NCBI RefSeq assembly: GCF_000758325.1
Contig: NZ_CP009459.1
Span: 930,001-994,000, forward strand
Length of the DNA stretch: 64,000 bases
Source: Cedecea neteri
GTDB taxonomy: Bacteria > Pseudomonadota > Gammaproteobacteria > Enterobacterales > Enterobacteriaceae
Direction of reading: 5' to 3'
Of the stretch, positions 33,353-41,148 are shown in pieces (the stretch's first letter is position 1; each line of letters begins with the position of its first letter). A model generated the notes under the pieces. The model was given only the letters and a program-made list of their open reading frames with translations, searched no databases and was not told where the DNA came from. A program made the position numbers and the translations under genes.

Positions 33353-33671
33353 CCCCTTACCGCCGCCCCGCGTCACACTTCAGGATGCGGGGCATTTTCC
33401 TCATATTTAAAATACTTCATTATTTCAAGACGATGTCTTCAAAACGACATTTTTAAGTGCTCCACTTACGCAAACCACTAAGAATTTCCCCAGGATTGAA
33501 TATATAATATATTGCTCAAAAAATAGTTCATGCTATTGAAGAGCATCAATGACAGCGCATTGAGCCAGAGACTACTATTCGATCCCTGACAAGATTCAGG
33601 ATCGGAAACGGAGCGCTGTTTCAGCCCCCGAAACAGCATGACATCGACTGACCATTATCAAGGAGCGACAA
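33353..33671. other. mnmE-yieE intergenic region, AT-rich with hairpins
   Basis: 319 bases with no gene. Left end carries the mnmE terminator. About 33400-33540 is AT-rich and includes TTGAATATATAATATATTG (33497 on), a plausible promoter. Two stem-loops sit near the yieE start: GATCC.TGA/TCA.GGATC at 33581-33603 and a perfect GCTGTTTC/GAAACAGC at 33615-33637. E. coli has tna, mdtL and yidZ at this point; I see no remnant of them. Confidence 0.6.
33365..33400 (+). terminator. Terminator of mnmE
   Basis: GCCCCGC (33365-33371) and GCGGGGC (33387-33393) followed by ATTTTCC, 13 bases past the stop. Confidence 0.75.
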
Positions 33672-34430
33672 ATGGCGACGCATTTTGCAAGATGGGCTCT
33701 GAATCCTCCCAACCTCACTTCACCCCGACTGAACGACGAAATTCTTAACGCCGCCAGCCTGATGCCAGAACATCGCCGCACGCGCTATCTCGCGTCGCGT
33801 ACGCTGGTCGCAGAGATGATGTTTATGCTGTACGGCACCCAACGCCTGCCGCAAATTATTACCTCTACCGCAGGCCGCCCACGCTTTGCCGACGCCGAAC
33901 TGCCGGATTTCAGCATCGCCTATGCCGGTAACATGGTGGGCGTGCTGCTGGCGACCGAAGGGCGCTGCGGGCTGGACATGGAGCTCCGCCGCAGTTTCCA
34001 GGCCCCGTCCCCGGTAGTGCCGCCATCTCAGACCAGCAGCAGCGAAATTACCTGGATCAACAACCAAAACGATCCCAACGAAGCCAGAACCCAGCTGCAT
34101 ACGCTGCGCCGTAGCGTCCTGAAACTGACGGACAATCCCCAGACCAGCCTTAGCGCACTACAATTATTGCCAGGTTCTGGTCGTCTGCGCGTCATAAACG
34201 AGCCTCATATTGAAGCTATTAGCGATGCGGAAGATATCCTCATCTGGGGCTGTGCCGTGGCGCCGGGCGTGGAGCGCCTGAAGCTGTGGGAGTTCGACGG
34301 CCAACAGGGCTGGAACGCCCTGCCGGATGCCGAAGCTCGCAGCCGAAGCGCTCAGGCGCGCATCATTCGCCTGACGGGTATATCATCAGAGGCAGCAACG
34401 CCACATAACACATTTTCCCGAACGTCCTGA
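33672..34430 (+). CDS. yieE: YieE, 4'-phosphopantetheinyl transferase-like protein
   Basis: 252 aa, homologue of E. coli YieE. The fold of Sfp-type phosphopantetheinyl transferases is visible: GRPRFADAELPDFSIAYAGNMVGVLLA followed by GLDME, which keeps the metal ligands Asp102 and Glu104. The later W-x-x-K-E-A motif, however, reads as LHTLRRSVLK (143-151), with Arg where the catalytic Glu should be, so enzyme activity is doubtful; the E. coli protein shares this. AAGGAG precedes the ATG. 17 bases ahead of yieF, so the two form a pair. Confidence 0.85.
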   Translation: MATHFARWALNPPNLTSPRLNDEILNAASLMPEHRRTRYLASRTLVAEMMFMLYGTQRLPQIITSTAGRPRFADAELPDFSIAYAGNMVGVLLATEGRCGLDMELRRSFQAPSPVVPPSQTSSSEITWINNQNDPNEARTQLHTLRRSVLKLTDNPQTSLSALQLLPGSGRLRVINEPHIEAISDAEDILIWGCAVAPGVERLKLWEFDGQQGWNALPDAEARSRSAQARIIRLTGISSEAATPHNTFSRTS

Positions 34431-34447
34431 CACATAAAGGAGTACCA

Positions 34448-35014
34448 ATGTCTGATTCGTTGAAGATAGTGACTTTACTGGGGAGCCTGCGTAAGGGTTC
34501 ATTTAACGCGATGGTCGCCCGTACGCTGCCGAACATCGCCCCGGCAGGCATGCAGATAGACGCCCTGCCTTCCATCGGCGATATCCCGCTGTACGATGCC
34601 GACATCCAGCAGGAAGACGGTTTTCCGCAGAGCGTGGAAGCCATTGCCGAGCAAATCCACCAGGCGGATGGCGTGGTAATTGTGACCCCTGAATACAACT
34701 ATTCCGTGCCGGGTGGCCTGAAAAACGCCATCGACTGGCTTTCCCGGCTGCCTGAGCAGCCGCTCGCGGGCAAGCCAGTGCTGATTCAAACCAGCTCCAT
34801 GGGCGCTATTGGCGGCGCGCGCTGCCAGTATCACCTGCGCCAGATCCTCGTTTTCCTGGATGCGATGGTGATGAACAAGCCTGAGTTTATGGGCGGCGTG
34901 ATTCAGAACAAAGTTGATCCGCAGAGCGGCGAAGTGGTGGATCAAAGCACGCTTGACCATCTGACCGGGCAGCTAACCGCCTTTGGCGATTACATCAAGC
35001 GCGTCAAAGCCTGA
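34448..35014 (+). CDS. yieF: NADPH-dependent FMN reductase / quinone and chromate reductase YieF (ChrR)
   Basis: 188 aa, same length as E. coli YieF. Flavodoxin-like FMN enzyme that reduces quinones by two electrons and can reduce chromate. FMN-phosphate loop LLGSLRKGSFNAMVAR (about 9-24), TPEYNYSVPGGLKNAIDWLSR (the isoalloxazine contact) and SSMGAIGGARCQYHLRQ follow in order. Cytosolic, forms tetramers. AAGGAG before ATG. Ends at a terminator shared with convergent adeP. Confidence 0.94.
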   Translation: MSDSLKIVTLLGSLRKGSFNAMVARTLPNIAPAGMQIDALPSIGDIPLYDADIQQEDGFPQSVEAIAEQIHQADGVVIVTPEYNYSVPGGLKNAIDWLSRLPEQPLAGKPVLIQTSSMGAIGGARCQYHLRQILVFLDAMVMNKPEFMGGVIQNKVDPQSGEVVDQSTLDHLTGQLTAFGDYIKRVKA

Positions 35015-35021
35015 TTCCAGG

Positions 35022-35060
35022 CCAAAAAAACGCCAGTCACATGACTGGCGTTGTTATTTT
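35022..35060. terminator. Bidirectional terminator between yieF and adeP
   Basis: AACGCCAGTCA (35029-35039) and TGACTGGCGTT (35042-35052), eleven-base perfect stem, with AAAAAAA to the left and TTATTTTT to the right. Confidence 0.9.
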
Positions 35061-35071
35061 TAGCGTCTGGC

Positions 35072-36403
35072 TTAGTCTACAAATACGATTTTCAGCACAA
35101 ACAGTAGCGCCACGATGATCACGCACGGGCTCAGCTCGCGCCAGCGGCCAGTCCCCAGCTTCATCACACAGTAGGAAATAAAGCCCAGCGCGATGCCTTC
35201 GGTAATGGAGAAGCTGAACGGCATCATCACGGCGGTAACAAACGCCGGTACCGCTTCGGTCAGGTCATCCCATTTCACGCGAGCCAGGCTGGAAGTCATC
35301 AGCACACCAACGTAAATCAGTGCGCCTGCGGCCGCGTATGCAGGCACCATGCCCGCCAGCGGTGACAGGAAGATAACCAGCAGGAACAGCAGGCCAACCA
35401 CAATCGCGGTCAGGCCGGTGCGGCCCCCGACGGAAACGCCGGATGAGCTTTCGATGTAAGCGGTAACGGAAGAGGTGCCGAAGAATGAGCCGGTCACGGA
35501 AGAGATACTGTCCACGAACAGCGCCTGCTTCATGCGCGGGAACTTGCCCTTCTCGTCGGTTAACCCGGCTTTGTCCGTGACGCCAATCAGGGTGCCGGAG
35601 GAGTCAAACAGGTTCACCAGCATGAAGGAGAAGATGACGCCTGCAAGGCCCAGATTCAGCGACCCGGCTAAATCCACCTGTCCGACAACGCTGCTCACGC
35701 TCGGCGGCGCAGACACGATGCCGTGATACTGCACGTCGCCCAGCAGCCAGCCCAGCAGCGTGGTCACCACGATAGAAACCAGCACCGCCGCGTGAATATT
35801 ACGGGAAGCGAGAATCGCAATGATAAAGAAGCCCAGCGCCCCCAGCAGCACGCTGTGGGAAGTCAGGTTACCTATGCTGACCAGCGTCTCTTTATTGGCC
35901 ACGATGATCCCGGCATTTTTCAGCCCCATCATGCCGATAAACAGGCCGATACCGCTGGTGATGCCAACGCGCAGGCCAAGCGGGATATTCGCGATCATCC
36001 AGTAGCGAACGCGGAAAATGGTCAGCAGCAGCAGACCTACGGCGCCCCAGAAAATCGCGCCCATGCCGACTTGCCAGGACAGGCCCATCGCGCCAACAAC
36101 CACGAAAGCGAAGAAGGCATTCAGGCCCATCGCCGGTGCCAGCGCCACTGGCAGGTTGGCAAAAATCCCCATCAGGATGCTGCCAAAGGCGGCTATCAGG
36201 CAGGTGGTGACGAATACCGCCTGGGTATCCATCCCGGCTGCGCCGAGGATTTGTGGGTTAACAAAAACGATGTACACCATCGTCAGGAAGGTGGTGAACC
36301 CGGCGATCACCTCGGTGCGGGCGTTAGTACCGTGTTCGCGTAATTTGAACGCGCGTTCGAGCAGCCCCGGGGTTGTTTCCGGAGTGGACTGTGGTTGGCT
36401 CAT
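35072..36403 (-). CDS. adeP: Adenine permease AdeP (NCS2 / AzgA family)
   Basis: 443 aa (E. coli AdeP 445). Proton-driven adenine uptake across the inner membrane; about 14 membrane segments expected. Family features seen: ERAFKLREHGTNARTEVIAGFTTFLTMVYIVFVNP at the start, LAPAMGLNAFFAF, and GTSSVTAYIESSSGVSVGGRTGLTA, the NCS2 substrate motif. Convergent with yieF and divergent from yieH. No clear PurR site was found in the 168-base upstream gap. Confidence 0.94.
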   Translation of the reverse strand: MSQPQSTPETTPGLLERAFKLREHGTNARTEVIAGFTTFLTMVYIVFVNPQILGAAGMDTQAVFVTTCLIAAFGSILMGIFANLPVALAPAMGLNAFFAFVVVGAMGLSWQVGMGAIFWGAVGLLLLTIFRVRYWMIANIPLGLRVGITSGIGLFIGMMGLKNAGIIVANKETLVSIGNLTSHSVLLGALGFFIIAILASRNIHAAVLVSIVVTTLLGWLLGDVQYHGIVSAPPSVSSVVGQVDLAGSLNLGLAGVIFSFMLVNLFDSSGTLIGVTDKAGLTDEKGKFPRMKQALFVDSISSVTGSFFGTSSVTAYIESSSGVSVGGRTGLTAIVVGLLFLLVIFLSPLAGMVPAYAAAGALIYVGVLMTSSLARVKWDDLTEAVPAFVTAVMMPFSFSITEGIALGFISYCVMKLGTGRWRELSPCVIIVALLFVLKIVFVD

Positions 36404-36571
36404 TATCGGTTTCCGAACTAAAAGAGGAAAAAATACGCCGCTATCCTATACCAAAATTGGCAGGGGATAACGCAAATCATCCACTTTTTTCGCTGAAATT
36501 ACCGCAACGGGATCGATTGCGTTGCGCAAAAAGCATAGAGTAAACGTTAAACCTGAGAGAAAGGAAATGGC

Positions 36572-37237
36572 ATGTCCCGGATAGAAGCGGTGTTTTTTGA
36601 CTGCGATGGAACGCTGGTCGACAGCGAGGTCATCTGCTCCAAAGCCTACGTACATATGTTTGCGCAATATGGTATTCATCTTGCGCTCGAAGATGTCTTC
36701 AAGGCCTTCAAAGGCGTCAAACTCTACGAAATTATCGACACCATCAACGCTGAGTACGGCACCAGCCTGCCCAAGCTCGAGCTGGAAGCGATTTACCGCG
36801 CCGAAGTTGCCCGCCTGTTTGACAGCGAACTTCAGGAAATCGCCGGGGCAAACACGCTGCTGGCGCAAATCAACAGGCCAATGTGCGTGGTGTCCAACGG
36901 CCCGGTCAGCAAAATGCAGCACTCTCTCGGCAAGACCGGGATGCTCAACTACTTCCCGAATGCCCTGTACAGCGGTTACGACATTCAGCGCTGGAAGCCC
37001 GACCCGGCCCTGATGTTCCACGCGGCGGAACAGATGAACATGGACGTAGAGCACTGCATTCTGGTGGATGATTCTATGGCGGGTGCGCAGTCGGGCATTG
37101 CGGCAGGCATGGAGGTGTTTTACTTCTGTGCCGATCCGCATAACAAGCCGATAGACCATCCAAAAGTTACGACGTTTACCGATTTGGCCGAGTTACCGGG
37201 CTTGTGGAAAGCGCGCGGCTGGGAAATTACGGCGTAG
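36572..37237 (+). CDS. yieH: 6-phosphogluconate phosphatase YieH (HAD superfamily)
   Basis: 221 aa, same as E. coli YieH. HAD phosphatase acting on 6-phosphogluconate and similar compounds. Motif I VFFDCDGTLVDSE (Asp9 and Asp11), motif II VVSNGPV, Lys in KPDPALMFHAAEQM, and motif IV CILVDDSMAGAQSGIAAGM. Cytosolic. GAAAGGAA precedes the ATG. Last gene of the block that is collinear with the E. coli dnaA region; the next genes come from another E. coli map position, with a REP-like palindrome between. Confidence 0.95.
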   Translation: MSRIEAVFFDCDGTLVDSEVICSKAYVHMFAQYGIHLALEDVFKAFKGVKLYEIIDTINAEYGTSLPKLELEAIYRAEVARLFDSELQEIAGANTLLAQINRPMCVVSNGPVSKMQHSLGKTGMLNYFPNALYSGYDIQRWKPDPALMFHAAEQMNMDVEHCILVDDSMAGAQSGIAAGMEVFYFCADPHNKPIDHPKVTTFTDLAELPGLWKARGWEITA

Positions 37238-37248
37238 ATTTTTTTAAT

Positions 37249-37292
37249 CCCCTCTCCCTTTTAGGGAGAGGGTGAGGGTTAGGGTGAGGGTC
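37249..37292. repeat. REP-like palindrome at the synteny junction
   Basis: CCCCTCTCCC-TTTTA-GGGAGAGGG followed by TGAGGGTTAGGGTGAGGGT, the common enterobacterial intergenic element. Related copies lie at 42481-42510, 42583-42607 and 46701-46850. Confidence 0.75.
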
Positions 37293-37314
37293 ACCTGTCG
37301 GGAGCGATCAAAAA

Positions 37315-38073
37315 CTAAAGGAACATCCCGCCGGAAACCTCAATCCGCTGCGCGTTCATCCAGCCCGTCTCATCGCTAAGAATCGCCGCAATCGCATCGC
37401 CGATATCGTCCGGCTGCCCTACTCGCCCCAATGCGGTTTGTGCCGCAATCGCCTTCGAAACATGCTCGTTGTCACGTACAATACCGCCGCTGAAATCGGT
37501 AGCGATAGCGCCCGGCGCAATGATATTCACCGCAATCCCACGCGATCCCAGCTCTTTGGCCTGGTACTTGGTCAGCACTTCCATCGCCCCTTTCATCGTG
37601 GCGTAGGCAGCTTTACCCGGCAGCGAGAAGCGGGTCAGCCCGGTGGAGACATTCAGAATGCGGCCGCCGTCTTTAATCACCGGCAGCAGGCGCTGAGTCA
37701 GGAAGAAAGGCCCTTTCAGATGGATGTTCATAATTTCATCGAACTGCGCTTCGGTAGTCTCGGCGAATGACGCTTCAAGACCGATCCCCGCGTTGTTCAA
37801 TAAATAATCAAACGTATCTCGCTGCCAGACACGGTGCAGCGTTTCTTTCACCTGCCCAACAAACCCGGCGAAGGTAGAAGAATCGCCGACGTTGAGCTGA
37901 ATTGCGGCCGCTTTCACGCCTTTTTGCTCAATTTTGCGCACAACATCTTCGGCTTCCTGACGCTGGCTATTATAGGTCAGCAGAATACCGATTCCGCGTG
38001 CGGCCAGCTTCAGCGCTGCGTTTTTACCTAAACCACGGCTGCCGCCGGTCACTAAAGCAATGCGTTGACTCAT
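37315..38073 (-). CDS. Short-chain dehydrogenase/reductase
   Basis: 252 aa classical SDR. NAD(P)-binding TGGSRGLGKNAAL (about 9-21), NNAGIG (about 92-97), catalytic Ser in NVSTGLTRFSLPG and the YATMK of the Tyr-x-x-x-Lys pair (about 157-161). The Arg in SRG after TGG favours NADPH. Substrate unknown. Divergent from the LysR gene yhjC with 119 bases between, so YhjC may control it. GGGG precedes the ATG. It is absent from this position in E. coli as I recall the map. Confidence 0.9.
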   Translation of the reverse strand: MSQRIALVTGGSRGLGKNAALKLAARGIGILLTYNSQRQEAEDVVRKIEQKGVKAAAIQLNVGDSSTFAGFVGQVKETLHRVWQRDTFDYLLNNAGIGLEASFAETTEAQFDEIMNIHLKGPFFLTQRLLPVIKDGGRILNVSTGLTRFSLPGKAAYATMKGAMEVLTKYQAKELGSRGIAVNIIAPGAIATDFSGGIVRDNEHVSKAIAAQTALGRVGQPDDIGDAIAAILSDETGWMNAQRIEVSGGMFL

Positions 38074-38192
38074 GATAAACCCCTTATTTGGCTGTCAGGA
38101 CATTGAGATACAGCTTATTAGCTGATACAAAATCAATAAATACGGCCAGATGCGCCTCACTGTTTCATTAGCAACAACAATGCGGTGATAAG

Positions 38193-39092
38193 ATGGATAA
38201 AATACACGCAATGCAGCTTTTCGTGCGGGTTGCGGAGCTGGAGAGCTTTACCCGCGCCGCAGACACGCTTGGGCTGCCGAAGGGCAGCGTTTCTCGCCAG
38301 GTCCAGGCGCTGGAAACGTCACTCGGCACACGCCTGTTGCACCGCACCACTCGCCGGGTTCAGCTCACTCAGGACGGCATGGTCTATTACGAACGTTGCC
38401 GCGATCTGTTAACTAACCTCGATGAACTCGACGGCCTTTTCCAGACCGATCCCGCCAGCGTCAGCGGGCGCATCAGGGTCGATATGCCCGTTACGCTGGC
38501 GCGCGGCTTGATCATTCCGAAACTGCCGGGATTTTTGCAGCAATATCCAGGCATAGAGCTAGAGCTTAGCAGCAGCGACAGAATGGTGGATGTCGTCCGG
38601 GAAGGGTTTGACTGCGTGGTGCGCGTGGGTCAACTCAAAGACTCAGGCCTGGTGGCACGGCCGCTGGGGAAATTCACCATGATCAACTGCGCCAGCCCCG
38701 ACTACCTCAGCCGCTTTGGCTATCCCGAAAGCCTGGACGACCTGGCTTCGCACGCACTGGTGCATTACGCCCAAAATCTCGGCACCCGCCCACAAGGCTT
38801 TGAAGTCTGGCTGGATAAAACAACGCAGTGGGTGAAAACCGGTGGCCTGATCACCGTCAACAGCACGGAAACCTACCAGGCCGCCTGTGTCGCCGGGCTG
38901 GGGATCATTCAGGTGCCTCGCGTGGGTGTGAAAACCCAGCTCAAAGAGGGCACTCTGGTGGAAATTTTGCCCCAGTACCGCGCCGAGCCGATGCCGATTT
39001 CGCTGCTTTATCCGCATCGCCGCAACCTCTCCCGGCGGGTACATTTGTTTATGGAATGGCTCACTGACGTACTCAAAGCCTATGTCGATTAG
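38193..39092 (+). CDS. yhjC: LysR-family regulator YhjC (RcdB-type position)
   Basis: 299 aa, homologue of E. coli YhjC. Helix-turn-helix at about 5-62 (MQLFVRVAELESFTRAADTLGLPKGSVSRQVQALE), the CrgA-like subgroup opening MDKIHAMQLF, and an effector domain to the C-terminus. Divergent from the SDR gene, its most likely target here. First gene of the stretch yhjC-D-E-G-pdeH-kdgK-yhjJ-dctA-pdeK-bcs that is collinear with E. coli. Effector unknown. Confidence 0.9.
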   Translation: MDKIHAMQLFVRVAELESFTRAADTLGLPKGSVSRQVQALETSLGTRLLHRTTRRVQLTQDGMVYYERCRDLLTNLDELDGLFQTDPASVSGRIRVDMPVTLARGLIIPKLPGFLQQYPGIELELSSSDRMVDVVREGFDCVVRVGQLKDSGLVARPLGKFTMINCASPDYLSRFGYPESLDDLASHALVHYAQNLGTRPQGFEVWLDKTTQWVKTGGLITVNSTETYQAACVAGLGIIQVPRVGVKTQLKEGTLVEILPQYRAEPMPISLLYPHRRNLSRRVHLFMEWLTDVLKAYVD

Positions 39093-39147
39093 CGTTATGG
39101 CTATAATTTCCTTAAGATCCTGCCACAGCAAAAGGAAAATTGACCCG

Positions 39148-40206
39148 ATGACGACGCCGGATAACCGCGAAAAACGCCCAAGCCACGAGCTCGAGTATGA
39201 GCCAGTTGTACCCATCGAAACCCAGCAGGATGAAGCGCAAAGCGAGGCCGCAGAGAATGAACCGCTGGTGAAGCTTAAAACCAGCAACGCCGCGGTGAAC
39301 AGCACCATATCCGCGGTCAACAAAACGGTCAGGCAGCCGATAATTGCCCACCTGCTTCGCGCCGCAGAACGCTTTAATGACCGGCTTGGGAACCAGTTTG
39401 GTGCCGCCATTACCTACTTCTCATTTCTGTCGCTGATCCCCATCATGATGGTGGCCTTCGCGGCAGGCGGCTACGTGCTCGCCTCGCACCCGACGCTGCT
39501 TGAAGACATTTTTGCCAAAATCCTTGAGAACGTCAGTGACCCGACGCTTGCCGCCACGCTGAAAAACACCATCAATACCGCGGTTCAGCAGCGCACCACC
39601 GTTGGCCTTGTCGGGCTGCTGATTGCGCTTTACTCCGGCATCAACTGGATGGGCAATCTCCGTGAAGCAGTGCGCGCTCAGTCGAGGGATAAGTGGGAAC
39701 GCAGCCCGCAGGATCAGGAAAAATTCTGGGTAAAATACCTGCGTGATTTTATCTCATTGATTGGCCTGCTGATTGCACTGATCGTCACCCTGTCTATTAC
39801 CTCGATTTCCGGCTCGGCCCAGACGCTGCTGATCGGCCTGCTGCACCTGGGCGATATTGAATGGCTAAAACCGGTCTGGCATCTGGTCGGCCTGGCCATT
39901 TCGATTTTTGCTAACTATCTGCTGTTCTTCTGGATCTTCTGGCGTCTGCCGCGCCACCGCCCGCGCCGTAAAGCGCTGATCCGAGGCACACTGATTGCGG
40001 CCATCGGCTTTGAGGTGATTAAAATCATCATGACTTACAGCCTGCCGAAGCTTGTAAGCTCGCCTTCCGGGGCCGCTTTTGGCTCGGTGCTGGGACTGAT
40101 GGCCTTCTTCTACTTCTTCGCCCGCCTGACGCTGTTCTGCGCGGCCTGGATTGCCACCGCAGAATACAAAGACGACCCGAGGATGCCGGGGAAAACGCAT
40201 AAATAA
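39148..40206 (+). CDS. yhjD: YhjD, inner-membrane protein of the YihY/BrkB family
   Basis: 352 aa (E. coli 337). A charged cytoplasmic N-terminus of about 75 residues is followed by six hydrophobic segments. Conserved family stretches: RLGNQFGAAITYFSFLSLIPIMMVAFAAGGYVLA, LVGLLIALYSGINWMGNLREAVRAQS and GAAFGSVLGLMAFFYFFARLTLFCAAWIATAEY. In E. coli a yhjD mutation (R134C) suppresses loss of lipid A Kdo, so a link with lipid IVA flipping has been proposed. Start at 39148 chosen from homology, with AAGGAAA upstream; the frame is open to 39082, overlapping yhjC. Confidence 0.92.
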   Translation: MTTPDNREKRPSHELEYEPVVPIETQQDEAQSEAAENEPLVKLKTSNAAVNSTISAVNKTVRQPIIAHLLRAAERFNDRLGNQFGAAITYFSFLSLIPIMMVAFAAGGYVLASHPTLLEDIFAKILENVSDPTLAATLKNTINTAVQQRTTVGLVGLLIALYSGINWMGNLREAVRAQSRDKWERSPQDQEKFWVKYLRDFISLIGLLIALIVTLSITSISGSAQTLLIGLLHLGDIEWLKPVWHLVGLAISIFANYLLFFWIFWRLPRHRPRRKALIRGTLIAAIGFEVIKIIMTYSLPKLVSSPSGAAFGSVLGLMAFFYFFARLTLFCAAWIATAEYKDDPRMPGKTHK

Positions 40207-40295
40207 TCCTGTCATGATTTCCGGTCAGGATAGGTTGCCTGCCGACCACAGGTTAGCAGGCCCACTTGTCCAAACCTCCGACCAGAGAACATGCC

Positions 40296-40952
40296 ATGAC
40301 AACTGCCTCCGTACCCAAACTCCAGAAAACCGTTATTGATCCCAGCGTTCGCCTGCGCGAAACACACATCGGCGAACAGTGCGAAATACTCGCCAACAGC
40401 GTGCTGGAGTACAGCACCCTCGGTGACTTCTCCTACCTCGGGGAACATTGCTGCGTGGCCGACAGCGAGATCGGCAAATTCACTGCCATTGCCAACCATG
40501 TCCGACTTGGCGCCCCCAATCACCCGATGGATCGCCCCTCCCAGCACCGCTTTACCTACTGCCCCGAGTACTACGCGACCGACGTCGGGCGGGATACTTC
40601 GTTCTTTGCTGATCGCCGCGAAGACCGGGTGATCATTGGCAACGATGTGTGGATTGGCCACGGCGTTATCGTCCTGCCTGGCGTGACGGTCGGCGACGGC
40701 GCTGTACTTGCCGCGGGGGCAGTGGTCAGCAAAAATGTGCCGCCATACACCATCGTTGGCGGCGTGCCAGCTAAACCCATTCGCAGCCGTTTCCCGCAGG
40801 AGGTGGTTGAAAGCCTGGGGCGCATCGCCTGGTGGGACTGGCCGCTGGAGAAATTAATGGCGCACCTGCCGGAATTTCAGTCCGGGGAGATAGTCCGTTT
40901 TTGCGCTCGCTGGGACAAGGCAAGCAACTCAGCAGATAAATCTAACTGGTAA
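40296..40952 (+). CDS. Hexapeptide-repeat acetyltransferase (DapH/DapD/GlmU-related, phosphonate-locus type)
   Basis: 218 aa. Left-handed beta-helix from repeated hexapeptides, visible at [40 protein letters not shown] and [51 protein letters not shown], with the NHP loop (APNHPMDR) and WWDWP typical of xenobiotic acetyltransferases of the Vat type and of a family found in phosphonate (phn) loci. Probably a trimer using acetyl-CoA; acceptor unknown. It lies between yhjD and yhjE, where E. coli has nothing. Start at 40296 preferred over TTG at 40266. Two small hairpins fill the gap after yhjD. Confidence 0.85.
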   Translation: MTTASVPKLQKTVIDPSVRLRETHIGEQCEILANSVLEYSTLGDFSYLGEHCCVADSEIGKFTAIANHVRLGAPNHPMDRPSQHRFTYCPEYYATDVGRDTSFFADRREDRVIIGNDVWIGHGVIVLPGVTVGDGAVLAAGAVVSKNVPPYTIVGGVPAKPIRSRFPQEVVESLGRIAWWDWPLEKLMAHLPEFQSGEIVRFCARWDKASNSADKSNW

Positions 40953-40998
40953 CTTTTATTTAACCTAAAACCAGTTTTATTCTCTATTTTGAAAATTT

Positions 40999-41014
40999 TG
41001 TGAAGCATTTCATA
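40999..41014 (+). promoter_or_regulatory. Possible CRP site upstream of yhjE
   Basis: TGTGA-N6-TCATA, close to TGTGA-N6-TCACA, 135 bases before the yhjE start in an AT-rich gap. One mismatch in a conserved half; tentative. Confidence 0.25.
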
Positions 41015-41148
41015 GAAGGTTACGGGCAGGCTTAAAAATTATCCACTTAATGCGCGTTTTTTGAGCTATTTCGCCCGGCGCAGCGCGTTGAAATGCTTCT
41101 TTTGCTATGCGTAAATGGACTTTCGTTCGCCATAAATAAGAAAAATCT

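Noticed and set aside
35723-36343. 206-codon frame opposite adeP
   Set aside because: His/Gln-rich shadow of a membrane protein gene.
36404-36571. PurR operator before adeP
   Set aside because: CGCAA and TTGCG arms occur but nine bases apart, not the four expected for PurR.
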